The position numbers and the translations under genes were made by a program. From a virus: 39,852 nt of DNA. The stretch spans positions 1 through 39,852 of the IMG/VR virus record IMGVR_UViG_3300004369_000045, one strand, 5' to 3'. This document shows positions 36,207-39,852 of the stretch, in pieces; the stretch's first letter is position 1, and every line of letters begins with the position of its first letter. Below the pieces are notes generated by a model. That model searched no databases. It was not told the origin of the DNA and saw nothing but the letters and a program-made list of their open reading frames with translations.

Positions 36207-37073
36207 GCTGTGAGTCTCCTCAGAATTATTTTTTTCAGAATCTTCATTGGATAGTAATGATTCTGTATTATTTATATAACTTTCACTTTCTTGAAGAGCC
36301 AAAGCTGTTAAGAATGCGCCCTTTAAGTGCAAGTAAATTGGTTTTGATTCTTTCTTTTTCATGTTTGAAAGAATTGATTTATTTTCTTCTATAGATATGA
36401 TGTCTTCATTATCCATACTAAGAATAAAAGCTGAACTTTTAGCTACCCAGCCCTCAGAGTTAGCCATGTCTGACTTCTGGTCGCCGGGCTTAACCGATCT
36501 AACTCCAGATTTTTGATCAGCCGGTTGATTGACAAAAGAGTATTCTTTAAATGAAATGTCTTCCATATTGATGTATGCTAGTTTACCTTTATAAACTTTT
36601 CCTCTTTTGTATTTTGAAATGCGTGGACGCCCTGATGCATCCTCTGATGCAAGGTCGTCTCCCGATATGCTGCATACGGCTTTTCCGGCTCTTCCACCAA
36701 CCGAACCAGTTAAATACCTTTTGTCAATAACCTTCTGAGCAGCAACTGGGTCTGTTATGGCGATCTGTAGTCTCACGAAAGATGATCCATCTGCCTCTTT
36801 GTCCATCTTTGCAGCCATGACCCGACCTATTGGCTCAGTATTCAGATCATGGTTCAATATAATTGGCTTAGGATAAGGTTCAACCCAAGACTGCAGGGCT
36901 TTTTCAAGTTCTATTGCAGAATAGTTGTTATAATTAGAGGTCAACCCCTCATGAATGGCAGCGACTTCTATAATCAACCCATGGCTGGAATTAAATGATT
37001 CCGAAAAATCTATGTCCAGCTTTGAAAAGTCTGGAAGTTCTAAAGTAAAGTTTTCTACAAAATCAAAAGACAT
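35382..37073 (-). CDS. Prohead protease fused to acidic scaffold (563 aa)
   Basis: The ATG has AGGGG five bases upstream. Residues 30-190 are a herpesvirus/HK97-type prohead protease: IILNHD.NTEPIGRV carries the likely catalytic His75, and YLTGSVGG holds the likely nucleophile Ser124, followed by AVCSISGDD. This enzyme matures the capsid by cutting scaffold and other head proteins. From about residue 290 the protein becomes a scaffold: a very acidic Glu/Ser-rich stretch (about 330-425, with nine Glu in a row at 358-366), a coiled coil near 425-465, and a basic C-terminus ending MGRRKL, where capsid binding is expected. A strong internal ribosome site before Met290 probably yields the scaffold alone. 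The protease call is firm; the scaffold call rests on composition and position. Confidence 0.86.
   Translation of the reverse strand: MSFDFVENFTLELPDFSKLDIDFSESFNSSHGLIIEVAAIHEGLTSNYNNYSAIELEKALQSWVEPYPKPIILNHDLNTEPIGRVMAAKMDKEADGSSFVRLQIAITDPVAAQKVIDKRYLTGSVGGRAGKAVCSISGDDLASEDASGRPRISKYKRGKVYKGKLAYINMEDISFKEYSFVNQPADQKSGVRSVKPGDQKSDMANSEGWVAKSSAFILSMDNEDIISIEENKSILSNMKKKESKPIYLHLKGAFLTALALQESESYINNTESLLSNEDSEKNNSEETHSMDNVNSEEDILAVAEGLSEDLSNIAASSSEETSEATEQTVEAEEESTEVSEEVSETPEAKEDTDNEEVSEEEEEEEEEKVSEESDKGSDDKNSTDDSEEADVQAVDSENAEKPEESSAPDADESQETVEELSQLSDNTEGVEQDVELLKSTIKSLEEENAKLKSALHRTLVERVVDTKIGLGFESVDDREKLIEEHVTRTASSLADSLRDLAKAPVKLSKRLSAYTVPEVTSEAEVVVEENVVTMGQEEPVEQVSEVNSFEQVLVDALMGRRKL
35973..35999 (-). 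repeat. (GAA)9 trinucleotide repeat encoding Glu9
   Basis: Nine perfect GAA codons in a row on the minus strand (TTC on plus) lie within the acidic part of the scaffold. Pure trinucleotide runs can change length by slippage without breaking the frame, so the number of Glu residues may vary between isolates. Confidence 0.9.
36216..36220 (-). promoter_or_regulatory. Internal ribosome binding site for the nested scaffold
   Basis: AGGAG on the minus strand, nine bases before the in-frame ATG at 36206, inside the protease-scaffold gene. It is listed because it decides whether a second product is made. The codons it occupies (for Glu-Glu in SEETHS) could have been written otherwise, so the match may be selected. 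Confidence 0.6.
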
Positions 37074-37149
37074 GAGTTCCCCTGTTTATTGATATCTGTT
37101 TTAATAGTAAGTTTCTTTTTATAACATTGAACAAATTTATACAAATATA

Positions 37150-37929
37150 TCACACTTTAGCGTAGTTAGAAGATGCTACAGCAGATCTTTCATCACCATT
37201 TTTAACAAATGATTCATACATAACTTCAGACATTATATGAGGGGCATATATGTACGATGCACAGAATAGACTGTATCCGGCTTCTTTACATGACCATGAC
37301 CAACCAACATCTTCACCTTGTTCATGTACGCTATAGTTTATAGAATCGTAAACTCGCCTGTTCATCATTTTTGCTGCCATAATTACATCAGATTTAAAAT
37401 ATGTACCTAGCGGATATTGCTGCTCACGAAATGCCTTACCCACAACATCCGACCTCCAGTTCATGACGCTTGGATACATTGTACCAAAAGGCGTCATAAA
37501 CATCAAAGGATTAACTGCGTCTGCTCCAGATTTACAATGAGCTATTAAAAGCTCAATTGTATTGGGATTGGTGAAAAGTATATCAGAATCCAAACTCAAA
37601 TAATAGTCCGGCGATATATTTCTTACTGTTTCTAGCAATGAGTTTCTTAAAGAAACCATATTAGAATACTTAGATATGGTCCATTGCCTGCCATTATTTT
37701 CATGCTGAAAATGAGGTATATCTTCTCTTACATTAATGGTAAAGTGTGGTATTCTTTTATCATATTTTTTCCACGCGTTTAGCGCGTCAATTGTTTCTTG
37801 GTCATCTGGAGATACCTCAAAAGCAAAGCCGATATTATCAAAGGAAATTGACTGATTAACCAGACACCTGATCCAGAGCGGAAGCATCCATGTCCTTTTA
37901 TAAGTTGGGCAGCCTATCATTAACTTCAT
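37150..37929 (-). CDS. GT-A type glycosyltransferase-like protein (259 aa)
   Basis: The N-terminus (MKLMIGCPTYKR) and a strand with FEVSPDD are the usual opening of GT-A fold family 2-like transferases. The LSLDSD motif gives the metal- and nucleotide-sugar-binding DxD at Asp114-Asp116. A later VHEQGEDVGWSWSCKEAGY segment holds the acidic ED-type residues expected near the acceptor site. No membrane segment or signal peptide is seen, so it acts in the cytoplasm. The ATG overlaps the preceding TGA (ATGA), showing translational coupling to the small gene upstream, and both lie within the head operon between portal and protease. Possible targets are capsid or other virion proteins, or a host polymer; substrate cannot be read from the sequence. 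Confidence 0.78.
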   Translation of the reverse strand: MKLMIGCPTYKRTWMLPLWIRCLVNQSISFDNIGFAFEVSPDDQETIDALNAWKKYDKRIPHFTINVREDIPHFQHENNGRQWTISKYSNMVSLRNSLLETVRNISPDYYLSLDSDILFTNPNTIELLIAHCKSGADAVNPLMFMTPFGTMYPSVMNWRSDVVGKAFREQQYPLGTYFKSDVIMAAKMMNRRVYDSINYSVHEQGEDVGWSWSCKEAGYSLFCASYIYAPHIMSEVMYESFVKNGDERSAVASSNYAKV

Positions 37930-38264
37930 TTAACGCTCTTGCCAGATTCTTCCTTACTAGGATTTATCTCTACATTTTCATTTTCAGTAGCTGACTTCTT
38001 TTTTTCTTCTACCGAGGATTTTACCGATACTGTTTCTGCGGGGGCGGGAGTAGAATATGTCTCCTCTTGATTATCCTCAGTATTGATAACGAGCTGCTCT
38101 AGAGCTACAAGTCTTTCAAATAACTCATCAATTACATCAACTAGAACTTGAAGACTAAGACGAGTTTGACCATTGTCAACTGCCTTTTCTAAAGCTAGTA
38201 AAGAATCTTTAGTTGCCAAATAAGCAGCGACTTGCTCATTCTTCAGTGTCAGATTGTTCGTCAT
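37926..38264 (-). CDS. Small helical protein after the portal gene (112 aa)
   Basis: The frame can be extended to a TTG at 38297, but the ATG at 38264, behind the purine-rich GAGAAAGAGAC, gives a more normal protein and a smaller overlap (29 bases) with the portal gene. Residues 1-65 are helical (NEQVAAYLATKDSLLALEKAVDNG, then a VLVDVIDELFERLVALEQLV helix with heptad pattern); the last 45 residues are Glu/Ser/Lys-rich and probably disordered. I do not recognise a family. Position suggests a minor head protein or a scaffold-like helper. It is coupled to the glycosyltransferase by an ATGA overlap. Confidence 0.6.
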   Translation of the reverse strand: MTNNLTLKNEQVAAYLATKDSLLALEKAVDNGQTRLSLQVLVDVIDELFERLVALEQLVINTEDNQEETYSTPAPAETVSVKSSVEEKKKSATENENVEINPSKEESGKSVK

Positions 38265-39852
38265 TAATTGTCTCTTTCTCTTCTTTTGTGTAGACAATAG
38301 TATACTCTGATTCTAGTGCACTTTCAACTAAATTAAGCCATGTGTTGTCCGCTCTTCTTATGTTAGGAGAATTATTTCGGCCCTGCTGATTGGCAGGACG
38401 TACAGTATTTCCGGGACCACGTCTATTGTTCGGCATATTTCTTTCGCCCTTGCTGGCTGAAGATTGTTTATCTCCGTCCTTAACAACATCCTTACCTTGT
38501 TGACCAGCCATAGTTAGTTCTGCTTGATTTTTTGCTAGTTCCATTTGAACCTTTGCCTGGATGGCCGCAAACATTTCCTCTTCTTCATAATCAGGATCAA
38601 TTCCAAGCTCAAGTCTTGCTTCCTTAATCGATATTATATTATTCACATACTTTTGTATAACATGAGTTTCTTTCTTGACTTGAGTGTCAACATCAATTTC
38701 ATTAAACTTAAAGTAACAACGATCCGAGTTGCCATCTTCTATGGGATTAGTTACTGGATCAAAGCCACCCTCTAAAAGGATTTCATTAAATATATGAACT
38801 CGTACCATTTCCGAAAAAAGTTTCTGATACTGTTTAATCTTGTCATATAAGGCGGTATCCAATCTATCGGTAACCGATCTGTTGCCACCATTCATCATCA
38901 TGCCAAGATGGTGAGGCGCAACACCTAAGCCAACTGCGACTCTTTCCTTGAAGTGCTCCAAATAAGTTGAGGCGTCCAATGCAGTGTTGTTTGCACCTAT
39001 TACCTCAATGTTATGACGATACGGTAATATTAATCCACCTTCAGCTCTCAACGATTCTATCTCGGATGCTGCGTTTGTTATTTCCTGCGGCTCAGCTGGT
39101 TGTTCTGCTGTTCCTATGGTGTATTTATATAGCGGGAATAATTCTCTATGAACAAGGTTTTGTATATCCTCTTCAATTTGACGTAGGGCAACAACATCAT
39201 CAAGAACAGAACTCAAGAATGGAGTACCAAAAGCGCGCCCAGACTTTTTGTCGACATACATATGAATGACCCTGTCTGCAGACCAAACAGGATCACGCTC
39301 TGTTGGCATGTACGTTAGAGGATCTGTGGCCTGTTGGTATGATCTTGGTCTATTGAATTTATCTCTAAGAATTCTTACCTGTTCAGTAGGAATTAGGTAA
39401 TATCCAACTACAGGCTGATCTGCATTGACTCCAGAAATTGGAGTTGGAAAATAGTCTGATATATCGCCACGAGCTTTAACTATAAAAACATTTCCATATT
39501 TAAATATGTGATCAGTAACCTCTATCAAAAAATCAAGAAATGGTCTTTTCATTGCCATTTCCATGTAATCTATTCTTTGATAAAGGTAACTAACTGCTTC
39601 AGGATTTTCTCCGACTATCGACCAATTCTCTTTCCAAAACAATTCTTTATATTTATTTAAAGCTTGCTTAACATAAGAATCTGTATCAGCTGCCTGCATG
39701 ATACGATCAAAGTCGAATGGAGATGGCTCAAATGTAGCTCTATTGTTATAATAGTAAGTATTACCCTGAAACCCAAGGGCTAGGGCAGCAACTTTCATTG
39801 ATTTATTGATAGACTTTATTTCTTCTGGTTGAAGAGCCTTCGCTAAACTATT
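38236..39852 (-). CDS. Portal protein, 5' end outside window (at least 538 aa)
   Basis: The frame stays open to the right edge. An ATG at 39798 exists, but the 18 codons upstream of it within the window are coding-like (NSLAKALQPEEIKSINKS) and lack a ribosome site, so the true start is probably outside. The portal forms the DNA entry ring of the capsid. Seen here: a helical N-terminal part with a conserved FWKENWSIVG segment, a FGTPFLSSVLDDVVALRQIEED segment, the VGLGVAPHHLGMM...NRSVTDRLD block typical of portals, then a long helix (YDKIKQYQKLFSEMVRVHIFNE). The C-terminal 110 residues are Gln/Asn/Arg-rich and probably disordered. The large terminase would be expected just upstream. Confidence 0.88.
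   Translation of the reverse strand, partial: NSLAKALQPEEIKSINKSMKVAALALGFQGNTYYYNNRATFEPSPFDFDRIMQAADTDSYVKQALNKYKELFWKENWSIVGENPEAVSYLYQRIDYMEMAMKRPFLDFLIEVTDHIFKYGNVFIVKARGDISDYFPTPISGVNADQPVVGYYLIPTEQVRILRDKFNRPRSYQQATDPLTYMPTERDPVWSADRVIHMYVDKKSGRAFGTPFLSSVLDDVVALRQIEEDIQNLVHRELFPLYKYTIGTAEQPAEPQEITNAASEIESLRAEGGLILPYRHNIEVIGANNTALDASTYLEHFKERVAVGLGVAPHHLGMMMNGGNRSVTDRLDTALYDKIKQYQKLFSEMVRVHIFNEILLEGGFDPVTNPIEDGNSDRCYFKFNEIDVDTQVKKETHVIQKYVNNIISIKEARLELGIDPDYEEEEMFAAIQAKVQMELAKNQAELTMAGQQGKDVVKDGDKQSSASKGERNMPNNRRGPGNTVRPANQQGRNNSPNIRRADNTWLNLVESALESEYTIVYTKEEKETINDEQSDTEE

Noticed and set aside
35950-36213. Serine-rich reading frame on the plus strand
   Set aside because: It is the complement of the Glu-rich scaffold codons (GAA/TTC), with no ribosome site, in a region where all genes read on the minus strand.
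37074-37149. Promoter in the gap before the protease gene
   Set aside because: The best match, TTGTAT-15-TATAAA, has too short a spacer, and the gap is so AT-rich that such matches are expected. No hairpin is seen there either.
38265-38297. TTG start for the small protein after the portal
   Set aside because: It increases overlap with the portal gene and adds a Lys/Arg-rich extension; the ATG at 38264 is preferred.

Overview
The window is a piece of the virion-structure region of a tailed, contractile-tailed (myovirus-type) bacteriophage or a close prophage relative. Every gene I can support reads on the minus strand, so gene order is described from high to low coordinates. Genes are packed with a few bases of spacing or short overlaps. 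The DNA is AT-rich by eye, with many ATA and AGA codons, and starts are mostly preceded by GGAGG-type ribosome sites, so the host is a bacterium using ordinary Shine-Dalgarno initiation. Nothing identifies the host further. No integrase, repressor, replication gene, tRNA, insertion sequence or CRISPR array is present.

Head module (39852 to 33501): a portal protein whose start lies outside the window, a small unknown protein, a GT-A type glycosyltransferase, a prohead protease fused to an acidic scaffold (with a strong internal ribosome site that probably makes the scaffold separately), a probable head decoration protein, and an HK97-fold major capsid protein followed by a clear terminator. 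A sigma70-like promoter immediately follows and starts the next block.

Fibre/neck cassette and connectors (33365 to 25591): five genes of fibre or Ig-like type (257, 135, 112, 703 and 125 aa), then a head-tail adaptor with an N-terminal Ig-like domain, a probable stopper, a second sheath-like protein that also carries an N-terminal Ig-like domain, and a probable tail terminator.

Tail module (25479 to 1): the main tail sheath, three tandem tube-like proteins (220, 266 and 328 aa) with a strong terminator hairpin after the first, two tandem paralogous chaperone-like proteins (183 and 209 aa), two giant proteins (2222 and 1669 aa) in the tape-measure position, a 148-aa unknown, and a giant baseplate hub ORF of at least 2773 aa that runs off the left end.

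The most striking theme is duplication of tail parts: two sheaths, three tubes, two chaperones, two giant proteins where one tape measure is usual, and a repeated domain inside the hub protein. This suggests a tail built from specialised variants of its ring proteins. Function calls rest on motifs, gene order and pairwise comparison by eye; no database search was possible.
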